Part shown: positions 29,738 through 38,532 of the stretch, piece after piece
Layout of the letters: each line of letters begins with the position of its first letter
How positions within the stretch are numbered: the first letter of the stretch is position 1
Source: Chitinimonas arctica
GTDB lineage: Bacteria; Pseudomonadota; Gammaproteobacteria; Burkholderiales; Chitinimonadaceae
NCBI RefSeq assembly: GCF_007431345.1
Contig: NZ_CP041730.1
Span: 186,001 to 250,000 of the forward strand
Direction: 5' to 3'
DNA length: 64,000 bases
The notes under the pieces: model-generated
The model's input: only the letters and a program-made list of their open reading frames with translations
What the model was told of the DNA's origin: nothing
The model's database searches: none
Translations under genes and position numbers: made by a program

Positions 29738-30304
29738 ATGCCGTTAATCATCCATCCCGGCTGGCAGGATTCCGGCCCCGCCCATTGGCAGTCGCGCTGG
29801 CAAGCCACCCTGCCCGATGCCCAGCGCCTTGTCCAGGCGGATTGGCATCAGCCTGACCTGGCGGACTGGGTTGCCACCCTGGACAGCAAACTGGCCGCGC
29901 TGGCCGAACCGGCTTTGCTGGTTTGCCATAGCCTGGGTTGCCTGACACTCCTGCACTGGGCCATCCGCCACCCCGAGCACCACGCCCGCCTGGGCGCTGC
30001 CCTGCTGGTCGCGCCGGCCGATGTCGAACGTTCCGACGCCCCGACAGAAATCCGCGGCTTTGCGCCCATCCCGCGCCTGCGGCTGCCTTTTCCCGTTACC
30101 GTGGTCGCGAGCGACGACGATCCGTTCTGCCGCATCGAGCGCAGCCGCCAATTCGCCGAGGATTGGGGCGCCGAACTGGTCACCCTGCGCCAGGCCGGCC
30201 ATATCAATGCCGACAGCGGCTTTGGCGCCTGGCCAGAAGGCTTGGCGTTACTGACAGCGCTACGGGAACGGCAAACCCAGGCCAAAGAGGCGATCCACGG
30301 CTGA
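29738..30304 (+). CDS. Small serine hydrolase of the RBBP9/YdeN family
   Basis: The product is 188 residues, the normal size for this alpha/beta-hydrolase family. It starts with the family motif IHPGWQDSGPAHWQSRW. The nucleophile elbow is CHSLGCL, with Ser as the nucleophile. The acid is probably in VVASDDDPFC and the base in QAGHINADSGFG WP-type context near the end. Family members are cytoplasmic esterases of unclear substrate. AAAGGA precedes the ATG. It reads toward flgA with 95 bases between them and could share a transcript. Confidence 0.9.
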   Translation: MPLIIHPGWQDSGPAHWQSRWQATLPDAQRLVQADWHQPDLADWVATLDSKLAALAEPALLVCHSLGCLTLLHWAIRHPEHHARLGAALLVAPADVERSDAPTEIRGFAPIPRLRLPFPVTVVASDDDPFCRIERSRQFAEDWGAELVTLRQAGHINADSGFGAWPEGLALLTALRERQTQAKEAIHG

Positions 30305-30399
30305 CGATTACCGCCGCAAGCGGGGCATTCCGCTTATTCACTTGCGTTTCGGCGCTGGCGGTTCCAAACTTGAAGACCAGCCGTCATAGCCAGCACACG

Positions 30400-31089
30400 A
30401 TGTTCCGCCGCGTTTCCGCCCTTTTCCTGTTGTTATGCAGCGCCGTCCTCGGCGCGGCCGAAACGCGCCAGAGCCTGGACGCGCTGAGCGAAGCGGCCGG
30501 CCGTTTCCTGTCCACCCAATTGGCCAATTACGGCGAGCGGGCCAGCTTCCAGCTGGGCAGGCTGGACAATCGGCTGGAACTGGCCCCCTGCCAAAAACTG
30601 GACGTGCAACTGCCGCAAGGCAGCCGCCTGGTCGGCAACACCAGCTTGCGCATCGCCTGCGGCAAGGGTGCGAAATGGGTGGTCAGCCTGCCGGTGGCCA
30701 TTTCCATCCAGGCCGACTACTGGGTAGCCACGCGCGCCCTGCCCGCCGGCCATGAATTGACCGAGAACGATATCGAGCGCCGCAGCGGCGACCTTTCGCA
30801 ATTGCCCAGCGGGGTAATCATCGACCATACGCTGGCGATAGGCCGCACCTTGCTGGGGGGCACCCCGGCCGGCGCCCCGCTGCGTGGCGACCAGTTGCGT
30901 CCGCCTTTTGCCGTCAAAGCCAATGAATTCGTCAAGATCGTCGCCACGGGCAATGGTTTCGAGGTCGCCAGCGAAGGCCGGGCCATGGCGAACGCCAATG
31001 AAGGCCAGCAGGTCAGCGTCAAGATGGTGACCGGCGCCGTGGTGCAGGGTGTAGCCCGCGCCGGCGGCACAGTGGAAATCAAGTACTAG
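30400..31089 (+). CDS. flgA: Flagellar P-ring chaperone FlgA
   Basis: The product is 229 residues with a signal peptide (residues 1-19, FLLLCSAVLGAAE). The N-terminal half has CQKLDVQLPQGSRLVGNTSL. The C-terminal SAF domain has ATRALPAGHELTENDIERR, then GAPLRGDQLRPP and the end GVARAGGTVEIKY, all FlgA hallmarks. FlgA is periplasmic and helps FlgI form the P-ring. I chose ATG 30400 because the signal peptide begins there; a longer frame reading back into the hydrolase gene is rejected. No other flagellar gene is in the window, so flgA is an orphan here. Confidence 0.92.
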   Translation: MFRRVSALFLLLCSAVLGAAETRQSLDALSEAAGRFLSTQLANYGERASFQLGRLDNRLELAPCQKLDVQLPQGSRLVGNTSLRIACGKGAKWVVSLPVAISIQADYWVATRALPAGHELTENDIERRSGDLSQLPSGVIIDHTLAIGRTLLGGTPAGAPLRGDQLRPPFAVKANEFVKIVATGNGFEVASEGRAMANANEGQQVSVKMVTGAVVQGVARAGGTVEIKY

Positions 31090-31315
31090 GGACGCACTGA
31101 AATATTGCGCACACTCAAATCGCAGTGCACCACCCGGCGATACCCGCAAGGGGTAGGCCGTGGTTGTACGGCGCTGACGCGCCAACAACCACGCACAGCC
31201 GGGTGTTCATGGACCATGATAAATCAACGATCCCTCGCTGATTTATCCCACTCCCCCTCACCCGGGCGGCCCCGCCCTCGCCGCCGCGAGGGAGCCTCGC
31301 TGACGCTCGTTTAAG
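31089..31315 (+). repeat. Dispersed intergenic repeat, copy A
   Basis: This segment matches 44,433-44,588 read in reverse: both begin GGACGCACTGAA, continue with ATTGCGC, ACTCAAA and CACCACCCGG, and end in a CCTCGCCGCCGCGAGGGAG block and GCTCGTT. The CCCTCG/CGAGGG block is a small hairpin. Copy A has an extra hairpin at 31160-31192 (GTGGTTGT and GGCGC pairing with GCGCC and ACAACCAC) that copy B lacks. It follows flgA directly. No coding capacity is evident. Confidence 0.75.
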
Positions 31316-31416
31316 CATTAAACCAGCGTGCCCCTAACGCATCGCAGCATCGCCTGGACCCCCACGCCCCCCGCAAGTAGAATCACCGGTTCCTTCCCAG
31401 CGGTTTCGACCCCCAC
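31316..31416. other. ribF upstream region
   Basis: About 100 bases remain between the repeat and the ribF start. They should hold the ribF promoter, but no clear -10/-35 pair or strong ribosome-binding site stands out. Confidence 0.35.
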
Positions 31417-32361
31417 ATGCAGGTATTTCGCGGCGCCCCTTTCCTACCGGCCGGCCCATGCGCGCTGACCATAGGCAACTTCGATGGCCTTCATCGCGGC
31501 CATCGCGCCATGCTCGACCGCCTGGTCGGCGAGGCCAGCCGGCTGGGTTTGCCCGCCGCCGTGCTGACATTCGAACCGCATCCGCGCGAGCTATTCGCGC
31601 CGGACTCGGCCCCGCCCCGCCTCTCCAGCCTGCGGGAAAAACTGGAACTGCTGCGCGACGCCGGTATTGCCCGCGTCTATCTGGCCCATTTCACCCGCGG
31701 CTTTGCGAGCCTGAGCGCGGAAGCCTTTGCCGGCGATATCGTTTCCAGCCAGATCGGCGCCCGCTATGTATTGGTGGGCGATGACTTCCGCTTTGGCAAG
31801 GGCCGCACCGGCGACAATAGTCAACTGGCCCTGTTCGGCCACCGCTTCGGCTTTTTGGCCGAGGCCATGCCGGAAATCGCCGTCGATGGCCGGCGCGCCT
31901 CCAGCACCGCGGTCCGCAACGCCTTGGCCAATGGCGAGCTGGCCTTGGCTGAACAATTGCTGGGTCGCCCCTACCGTATCAGCGGCCGGGTGGTGCATGG
32001 CCAGAAACTGGGCCGCCAGATCGGCTTTCCCACCGCGAATATCCAGGTAAAGCATAATCGCCCTCCACTCACCGGCATCTTCGTCACCGAGATCCATGGC
32101 GCCGGACCGGGTCCGCTGCTGGGCGCCACCAGCCTGGGCCAACGGCCGACCGTGGACGACTCCGGCCGCATCGCGCTGGAAGTGCATCTGCCCGATTTCG
32201 ATGGCGATCTATACGGCCGCCATCTGCAGGTCGACTTCCTGCACAAGCTGCGCGACGAAGAAAAATATGCCGGCCTGGAGCCGCTGATCGCGCAGATCAA
32301 GCGCGATGTGGAGAACGCGCGCGCCTTCTACCGCGAACGAATTATCCTCCCCCATCCGTAA
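31417..32361 (+). CDS. ribF: Bifunctional riboflavin kinase / FAD synthetase
   Basis: The product is 314 residues. The N-terminal FMN adenylyltransferase domain (1-180) has the nucleotide-binding TIGNFDGLHRGHRAM and DDFRFGKGRTGD, and SSTAVRNAL. The C-terminal riboflavin kinase domain (185-305) has GQKLGRQIGFPTANI and the end LRDEEKYAGLEPLIAQI. It converts riboflavin to FMN and FAD in the cytoplasm. It is followed 75 bases later by ileS, the standard ribF-ileS-lspA-ispH order. An inverted repeat (32349-32372) lies over the stop codon, perhaps moderating read-through into ileS. Confidence 0.96.
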   Translation: MQVFRGAPFLPAGPCALTIGNFDGLHRGHRAMLDRLVGEASRLGLPAAVLTFEPHPRELFAPDSAPPRLSSLREKLELLRDAGIARVYLAHFTRGFASLSAEAFAGDIVSSQIGARYVLVGDDFRFGKGRTGDNSQLALFGHRFGFLAEAMPEIAVDGRRASSTAVRNALANGELALAEQLLGRPYRISGRVVHGQKLGRQIGFPTANIQVKHNRPPLTGIFVTEIHGAGPGPLLGATSLGQRPTVDDSGRIALEVHLPDFDGDLYGRHLQVDFLHKLRDEEKYAGLEPLIAQIKRDVENARAFYRERIILPHP

Positions 32362-32436
32362 GCGGGTGGGGGCGGCAATGCTTTAGCCCGGCTTGCCTGA
32401 GCAAGCCGTGAACCTGAATTCACAGAGTCCTGATCC

Positions 32437-35307
32437 ATGTCCGAACAAAGCAAATACCCCGTCAATCTGCTCGACACGCCCTTCCCGATGCGTGGCGATC
32501 TGGCCAAGCGCGAACCGGCCTTCCTGGCCCGCTGGGATAGCCAGAAGCTGTATGAACGCGTACGCGCCGCATCCGCCGGCCGACCCAAATTCATCCTGCA
32601 CGACGGCCCGCCCTACGCCAATGGCGATATCCATATCGGCCACGCCGTCAACAAGGTGCTCAAGGACATCATCGTCAAGAGCAAGACCCTGGCAGGTTTC
32701 GACGCGCCCTATGTACCGGGCTGGGATTGCCACGGCCTGCCGATCGAACACCAGATCGAAAAACTGGTGAAGGGCGATAAGAAATCCATCGAAGCCGCTC
32801 CCGCCATCCACGCCAAGATCGTTGCCTTCCGCAAGGAAAACGGCCTGGACGAAAAAGCCATCCACCTGCCGGCCGATTTCATCCGCACCCTTTGCCGCGA
32901 ATTCGCCGAGATCCAGATCGAGCGGCAGAAGAAGGACTTTATCCGCCTGGGCATCATCGGCGACTGGCAGCACCCGTACAAGACCATGGCATTCGACACC
33001 GAAGCCAATATCATCCGCACGCTGGGCGAAGCCCATCGCAACGGTTACCTGGTCAAGGGCCAGAAGCCGGTGCACTGGTGCGTGGATTGCGGCTCCTCGC
33101 TGGCGGAAGCGGAAGTGGAATACGAGGACAAGAACAGTCCCGCCATCGACGTCGCCTTCCCGGTCAAGGACAGCACCGCCTTGGCCGCTGCTTTCGGCCT
33201 GCCGGCCGAGCAACTGGCCGGCGTACCGGCGTTCGCGGTGATCTGGACCACCACGCCGTGGACCTTGCCCGCCAACCGTGCCGTCTGCGTCCATCCGGAA
33301 CTGACCTATGACTTGATCGAAACGCCCAAGGGCCTGCTGATCCTGGTGCGCGAACTGGCCGAAGCGGCCATCAAGCGCTATGGCTTCGAATCGGTGGAAG
33401 TGATCGCCCAAGCCCACGGCAGCAAGCTGGAGAAGCTGGCGTTGCAGCACCCGTTCTATGACCGCGAGTCGCCCATCATCCTGGGCAACCACGTCACCAC
33501 CGAGGCCGGTACCGGCCTGGTGCACACCGCACCCGCGCACGGCCTGGACGACTGGCTGGTCGGCCAGCACTACGGCCTGAGCAACGACAACCCGGTCGGC
33601 AACGACGGCCGCTTCCTGGCGGACGTGGAACTGTTCGCCGGCAAGACCGTCTGGGAAGCCAACCCATTGGTACTGGAAGCCCTCGCCGGCAGCGAGCTGC
33701 TCCTGGCCAGCGTACGCTTGAACCATAGCTATCCGCATTGCTGGCGGCACAAGACGCCCATCATCTTCCGCGCGACCGCCCAGTGGTTTATCGCCATGGA
33801 AAAGCCCGGCCATGCCGGCGTCTCGCTGCGCTCGGTCGCCCAGGCGGCGGTGGACACCACCGAGTTCTTCCCGGACTGGGGCCGGCCACGGCTGGAATCC
33901 ATGATCAACAACCGCCCCGACTGGTGTGTCTCGCGCCAGCGCAATTGGGGCACGCCGATGACCTTCTTCGTCCACAAGCTGACCGGCGAATTGCATCCGC
34001 ATTCGCTGGAGTTGCTGGAACAGGTTGCGCAAAAGGTCGAACAGCAAGGCATCAATGCCTGGTTCCTGCTGGACCCGGCCGAATTGCTGGGCGCGGAAGC
34101 CGCCGACTACGACAAGCTCAAGGACACCCTGGACGTCTGGTTCGACTCGGGCTCCACCCATTTCGCCGTACTCAAGCAGCGTCCCGAGCTGGCTTGGCCG
34201 GCCGACCTGTACCTGGAAGGTTCGGACCAGCATCGCGGCTGGTTCCAATCCAGCCTGCTCACCGGCTGCGCCACCACCGGCCGCGCGCCCTACAAGCAAT
34301 TGCTGACCCACGGCTTCACCGTGGACGGCAAGGGCGAGAAGATGTCCAAGTCCAAGGGCAATGTGGTCGCCCCGCAGAAGGTGATCGACCAGATGGGCGC
34401 GGATATGCTGCGGCTTTGGGCTGCCAGCACCGACTACTCCGGCGAAATGAGCATCTCGGACGAGATTCTCAAGCGGGTTGCCGACAGCTATCGACGTATC
34501 CGCAATACCCTGCGCTTCCTGCTGGCCAACCTGAGCGACTTCGATGCCGCCCGCGATGCACTGCCGGTCGAACGGATGCTGACCCTGGATCGCTACGCCC
34601 TGGTGATGGCCCAGTCCTTCCAGCAAGCGGTCACCGCCGAGTACGAGCGCTACAGCTTCCATACCGCGATGCAGACGGTGCATCACTATTGCGCCGACGA
34701 TCTGGGTGGCTTCTATCTCGACATCCTGAAGGACCGCCTCTACACCACCGCGGCCGACAGCCACGCCCGCCGCTCGGCCCAAACCGCCCTCTACCACATC
34801 ACCCGCAGCCTGGCCCTGCTGCTGACGCCCGTGCTGAGCTTCACCTCGGACGAGGTCTGGACCACCTTGGCAGGCCATGGCGAGGACAATCCCCTGCTGC
34901 ACGGCTGGCACGCCATCCCGCAGCCGGCCGACGGCGCCCAGCTCGCCGCCGACTGGGCGGGGGTACGCGAAGTCGTCGCCCTGGCCAAGAAGGAGATGGA
35001 AGTGCTGCGCGAAGCCGGCACCATCGGCTCCAGCCTGCAAGCCGAGCTGCGCATCACCGCCGACGAGCGGCTCTATCCGCTGCTGGCCGCGCTGGGCGAC
35101 GATCTGAAATATGTGCTGATCGTGTCCAAACTGACGCTGGCAGCCGGCGCCACGACCCAAGTCAGCGTGGCACCGGCTGCCGGCGCCAAGTGCGAGCGCT
35201 GCTGGCACTACCGCGCCGACGTCGGCAGCCATGCCGACCACACCGGCCTGTGCCCGCGCTGCATCAGCAATCTGTTCGCGGCAGGCGAGGTACGTAGTCA
35301 TGCTTAA
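32437..35307 (+). CDS. ileS: Isoleucyl-tRNA synthetase
   Basis: The product is 956 residues, a bacterial IleS of the zinc-containing kind. The HIGH motif is in PPYANGDIHIGHA (near residue 68) and KMSKS in GEKMSKSKGNVV (near 638). The editing domain lies at about 200-400, with WTTTPWTLPANRA. The C-terminal zinc finger pairs CERCWHYR with CPRC (near 918-940). It charges tRNA-Ile and clears misactivated valine. The stop overlaps the lspA start by eight bases, so the genes are coupled. Nothing is missing. Confidence 0.98.
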   Translation: MSEQSKYPVNLLDTPFPMRGDLAKREPAFLARWDSQKLYERVRAASAGRPKFILHDGPPYANGDIHIGHAVNKVLKDIIVKSKTLAGFDAPYVPGWDCHGLPIEHQIEKLVKGDKKSIEAAPAIHAKIVAFRKENGLDEKAIHLPADFIRTLCREFAEIQIERQKKDFIRLGIIGDWQHPYKTMAFDTEANIIRTLGEAHRNGYLVKGQKPVHWCVDCGSSLAEAEVEYEDKNSPAIDVAFPVKDSTALAAAFGLPAEQLAGVPAFAVIWTTTPWTLPANRAVCVHPELTYDLIETPKGLLILVRELAEAAIKRYGFESVEVIAQAHGSKLEKLALQHPFYDRESPIILGNHVTTEAGTGLVHTAPAHGLDDWLVGQHYGLSNDNPVGNDGRFLADVELFAGKTVWEANPLVLEALAGSELLLASVRLNHSYPHCWRHKTPIIFRATAQWFIAMEKPGHAGVSLRSVAQAAVDTTEFFPDWGRPRLESMINNRPDWCVSRQRNWGTPMTFFVHKLTGELHPHSLELLEQVAQKVEQQGINAWFLLDPAELLGAEAADYDKLKDTLDVWFDSGSTHFAVLKQRPELAWPADLYLEGSDQHRGWFQSSLLTGCATTGRAPYKQLLTHGFTVDGKGEKMSKSKGNVVAPQKVIDQMGADMLRLWAASTDYSGEMSISDEILKRVADSYRRIRNTLRFLLANLSDFDAARDALPVERMLTLDRYALVMAQSFQQAVTAEYERYSFHTAMQTVHHYCADDLGGFYLDILKDRLYTTAADSHARRSAQTALYHITRSLALLLTPVLSFTSDEVWTTLAGHGEDNPLLHGWHAIPQPADGAQLAADWAGVREVVALAKKEMEVLREAGTIGSSLQAELRITADERLYPLLAALGDDLKYVLIVSKLTLAAGATTQVSVAPAAGAKCERCWHYRADVGSHADHTGLCPRCISNLFAAGEVRSHA

Positions 35308-35791
35308 GCACGGTATGGCCCGCTGGCTGGGACTGGCTGGCTTGATCGTCGTGCTGGACCAGATCAGCAAGCAATGGGTGGAGCATGCGCTCGACTACGG
35401 CGACCGCATCCCGCTCACCGGCTTTTTCAATCTGGTGCTGACCTACAATCCGGGCGCCGCCTTCAGCTTCCTGGCGGGAGCCGGCGGTTGGCAGCGGCAT
35501 TTCTTCACCGTCCTGGCGGTGGTGGTGTCCGCAGTGATCGTCAGCATGCTGCGCAAGCAGCATGCACAGACCGGCATTGCGCTGGCACTGTCGCTGATAC
35601 TGGGCGGCGCGCTCGGCAATGTGATCGACCGGGTGCTGTACGGTCATGTCATCGACTTCATCCAGCTTTACTATGGCCAATTCTATTGGCCAGCCTTCAA
35701 TATCGCCGACTCGGCCATCTGCGTCGGTGCGGTATTGATGGTGCTCGACAGCCTGCGCAAGCCCAGCGCCGGCGCCAGCCAACCAGATTGA
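35300..35791 (+). CDS. lspA: Lipoprotein signal peptidase (signal peptidase II)
   Basis: The product is 163 residues from ATG 35300. The four membrane helices lie near residues 8-25, 55-75, 80-105 and 135-155. Catalytic Asp residues are in GNVIDRVLYG and FNIADSAIC, and the NPGAAFSFL motif is intact. It cuts the signal peptides of lipoproteins such as the secretin found in this window. The gene overlaps ileS and is followed 17 bases later by ispH, the usual operon. A longer frame beginning inside ileS is rejected. Confidence 0.97.
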   Translation: MLKHGMARWLGLAGLIVVLDQISKQWVEHALDYGDRIPLTGFFNLVLTYNPGAAFSFLAGAGGWQRHFFTVLAVVVSAVIVSMLRKQHAQTGIALALSLILGGALGNVIDRVLYGHVIDFIQLYYGQFYWPAFNIADSAICVGAVLMVLDSLRKPSAGASQPD

Positions 35792-35808
35792 CCCGCAGGA
35801 AGCCCGTC

Positions 35809-36738
35809 ATGACCACCATGCAAATCATTCTCGCCAATCCGCGCGGCTTCTGCGCCGGGGTGGATCGCGCCATCGCCATCGTCGAACGTGCCCTGGCGCA
35901 GTTCGGCGCGCCCATCTATGTGCGCCACGAGGTGGTCCACAATAAGTTCGTCGTGGAAGACCTGAAGCAAAAGGGCGCCATCTTTATCGAGGCCCTGGCG
36001 GATGTCCCGCCCGGCGCCACCCTGATCTTCTCGGCCCACGGCGTCCCGCAGGCGGTGCGCCGCGAGGCCGAAGCCCTGGGCCTGAAGGTATTCGATGCCA
36101 CCTGCCCGCTGGTCACCAAGGTGCATATGGAGGTCAAGAAGCTGCGCGAGACCGGCTACGAGATCGTCATGATCGGTCACCGCGGCCATCCCGAGGTGGA
36201 AGGCACCATGGGCCAGTCGCAGGGCGGCATGTACCTGGTGGAAGACGCCGACGATGTGGCCGCCTTGCAGGTGCAGAATGCGGACAAGCTGTCTTATGTC
36301 ACCCAGACCACGCTGAGCGTGGACGACGCCGCCGTGGTGGTCGATGCGCTGCGCCGGCGCTTCCCCACCATCGTCGGGCCGAAGAAGGACGATATCTGCT
36401 ACGCCACCCAAAATCGCCAGGATGCGGTCAAGCAGTTGTCCACCCAGTCCGACGTGGTGGTGGTGGTGGGCTCGACCAATAGCTCCAATTCCAACCGGCT
36501 GCGCGAAGTGGCGGCCAATGCCGGCCTGGACGCCTACCTGGTCGACAATGCCGCCGAACTGCAAGCCGCCTGGTTTGTCGGCAAGACGAATGTAGGCGTC
36601 TCCGCCGGCGCTTCGGCCCCGGAGATCCTGGTCAAGGAAGTGATTGCCCGCATCCAGTCCTTCGGCGCGCAAAACGTCGTGGAAATGGATGGCACGGTGG
36701 AGGGAATTGTGTTTTCCCTGCCCAAGGGTCTTAACTGA
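35809..36738 (+). CDS. ispH: 4-hydroxy-3-methylbut-2-enyl diphosphate reductase
   Basis: The product is 309 residues. The three iron-sulfur cysteines are in PRGFCAGVDRA, DATCPLVTKVH and DDICYATQNRQ. Substrate contacts are in HGVPQAVR, GHRGHPEVEGTMGQ and STNSSNSNRL, and Glu/Thr residues are in place. IspH makes IPP and DMAPP in the last step of the MEP isoprenoid pathway. The start MTTMQIILANPRGFC is preceded by AGGA. It is the last gene of the ribF-ileS-lspA-ispH operon, and a hairpin follows at 36,751. Confidence 0.98.
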   Translation: MTTMQIILANPRGFCAGVDRAIAIVERALAQFGAPIYVRHEVVHNKFVVEDLKQKGAIFIEALADVPPGATLIFSAHGVPQAVRREAEALGLKVFDATCPLVTKVHMEVKKLRETGYEIVMIGHRGHPEVEGTMGQSQGGMYLVEDADDVAALQVQNADKLSYVTQTTLSVDDAAVVVDALRRRFPTIVGPKKDDICYATQNRQDAVKQLSTQSDVVVVVGSTNSSNSNRLREVAANAGLDAYLVDNAAELQAAWFVGKTNVGVSAGASAPEILVKEVIARIQSFGAQNVVEMDGTVEGIVFSLPKGLN

Positions 36739-37181
36739 CGGCATGCTTCCCGGTACCGTGGCGGCGGTCGCCGTCGCGGTACCGCCTCCTCGCCGCATGG
36801 GCCACAGAAAGCGCTTCCGATTAAACCTGGCGGCCATCGTGAATCGATTCAGCCTGCATTCAGCTACTATTGCGCGCTCCACAAACAAACAATAATCCGC
36901 TTAATTTGTTGCGTCCCGGCGACAATATCGGCTAATTGCCAACAGTGATATCGTTGGCAATAGTAACAATGACGACAGCATAATATAGAATGCATGTCAT
37001 TGATAACAAACGGTTATATTTTTCATATTTGCGAGGCGCATCAAGAATCGCCCTCACTTCCGCATAATTAATTCTGTTTTCCCTAATGCGCTTTGGACTT
37101 TGGCTGACTAGACAATTCAATAGCCAGCAAACAAATGGAATACGATTCCATCCAATTCAACGCAACCAAGGGAGTTACCCG
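36739..37181. other. Intergenic region upstream of the porin gene
   Basis: About 440 bases hold no supported gene. The first part contains the hairpin after ispH. From about 36,900 to 37,080 the sequence is strikingly AT-rich and should carry the porin promoter and any upstream regulator sites. GGGAG lies nine bases before the porin ATG. Confidence 0.55.
36751..36784 (+). terminator. Hairpin after ispH
   Basis: The stretch starting CGGTACCG and ending CGGTACCG is an inverted repeat with a stem of about 15 pairs and two mismatches. It begins 13 bases after the ispH stop. No T-run follows, so it may act as an mRNA-protecting stem or a weak terminator. Confidence 0.5.
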
Positions 37182-38249
37182 ATGAAACATGCACGCATCG
37201 CCGCCGTCGTGGCCAGCCTGTTCGCTCTGCCGACAATGAGCTTCGCCGCCGATAACGTGACCGTCTATGGCATTGCCCAAGCCGCTGTCAGCTCCGTGGA
37301 CAATGGCTCGGTCCGCCAGACCATTATCGAAGACACCGGCTCGCGCATCGGCTTCAAGGGTGAAGAAGACCTGGGCGCCGGCTTGGCCGCGTTCTTCAAG
37401 ATCGAAAGCGCCGTCGCACTGGACGACGCCAGCAAGTCCGGCTTCGCCACCCGCGAAGGCTGGGTAGGCCTGAAGAACAAGGACTGGGGCCTCGTCAAGC
37501 TGGGTCGCGGCAAGAGCTACTTCGACCTTGCCCAGGAAAGCTTCGACGGTTTCAACGGCAACTCGACCATGATCAACAGCCTGTTGATCGACAACGCCTA
37601 CTACCGCATCAGCAATTCCATTGCTTATGAATCGCCTGATATGGGTGGCCTGGTCGCCAAGGTCGAGTACGGCGATATCGAGAAGAAAGGCTCCACCGCC
37701 GGCACCGGCAAGAAGCACAATCCTTACACCCTGATCGGCGTGCTGGAATACAACAATGGCCCGATCTACGCCGTAGCCGGTGTCGAAAGCCAGCGCGACC
37801 AGGCAACCGGTCAAGCAGGTTCGTCGATCAAGTCCGTGGCTGACGATGCCAAGGCAACCAACACCCTGCTGGGTGGCGGCTTCACCTTCGACAGCGGTAC
37901 CAATGTCAAGCTGGCTTGGCGTCACTCCAAGTGGAAGGCCGGTACCGGCGCCACCACCCAGAAGCGTAACGCCTTTATCGGTGTCGTGACCCAACCGATC
38001 ACCCCGGTGGCTTCCGTGCGCCTGGGCTTCACCAAGGTCGCCGATATCAAGAACACCAGCGACACCGGCGGCACCTACTGGGCAATCGGCGGCGACTATG
38101 CCCTGTCCAAGCGCACCATCGCCTACACCGAGTTCACCCGTGCCGGCAATGACAAGAACGCAGGCGGCCTGTTGCAAACCAGCGCCGGGCAAGCTGCCGG
38201 CGAGCGCAACAACAACGCTTGGACCACGGGTCTGATCCACCTGTTCTAA
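37182..38249 (+). CDS. Outer-membrane general porin (Gram-negative porin family)
   Basis: The product is 355 residues from ATG 37182, preceded by GGGAG. A signal peptide (MKHARIAAVVASLFALPTMSFA) is followed by the typical porin opening DNVTVYGIAQAAVSSVDNG. Next come RIGFKGEEDLGAGLAAFFKIE and many alternating beta strands, ending in WTTGLIHLF with the C-terminal Phe used for barrel insertion. It is a trimeric 16-strand porin of the Neisseria/Burkholderia kind, allowing small solutes across the outer membrane. A longer in-frame start at 37,086 is rejected because it precedes the signal peptide. Confidence 0.95.
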   Translation: MKHARIAAVVASLFALPTMSFAADNVTVYGIAQAAVSSVDNGSVRQTIIEDTGSRIGFKGEEDLGAGLAAFFKIESAVALDDASKSGFATREGWVGLKNKDWGLVKLGRGKSYFDLAQESFDGFNGNSTMINSLLIDNAYYRISNSIAYESPDMGGLVAKVEYGDIEKKGSTAGTGKKHNPYTLIGVLEYNNGPIYAVAGVESQRDQATGQAGSSIKSVADDAKATNTLLGGGFTFDSGTNVKLAWRHSKWKAGTGATTQKRNAFIGVVTQPITPVASVRLGFTKVADIKNTSDTGGTYWAIGGDYALSKRTIAYTEFTRAGNDKNAGGLLQTSAGQAAGERNNNAWTTGLIHLF

Positions 38250-38324
38250 GCTTGCGGATGGCACGGCTAGCCGTGCCTGCTCAAGCCTATGCAGGGTATG
38301 CGTCGTAAGGCGCATCCCGGCAGG

Positions 38325-38360
38325 AAAGAAGACGTCACGGTTATCCGGGGCGTCTTTTTT
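38325..38360 (+). terminator. Rho-independent terminator after the porin gene
   Basis: A stem pairs AAAGAAGACG with CGTCTTTTTT (one mismatch), with a loop of about 16 bases, and is followed by T and C. It lies about 80 bases past the porin stop and before the PEP-CTERM genes. Confidence 0.65.
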
Positions 38361-38532
38361 CTTGTTCAGCACCTGCGCCTCTCCAAACTTGCGCAGTAGA
38401 AAATAATTATATTTATATAATCAAAATGGTAATTATGATGATTTCAAAACCAGCATATTGGTTAGAATTGCGCCCGCACACCAACATGGATATCAAGTGT
38501 GGCATATATCAAAACTAGGGAGTCTCAGTAGC

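Noticed and set aside
29938..30399. N-terminal extension of FlgA into the hydrolase gene
   Set aside because: The signal peptide begins at 30,400 and the upstream frame is a shadow of the hydrolase gene.
32383..35370. 995-codon minus-strand open frame opposite ileS
   Set aside because: IleS is complete with HIGH, KMSKS and zinc motifs; the opposite frame is a shadow of its codon bias.
38250..38532. Possible small RNA between the porin terminator and the PEP-CTERM gene
   Set aside because: The stretch is AT-rich, but no hairpin with T-run or promoter pair could be assigned beyond the porin terminator.
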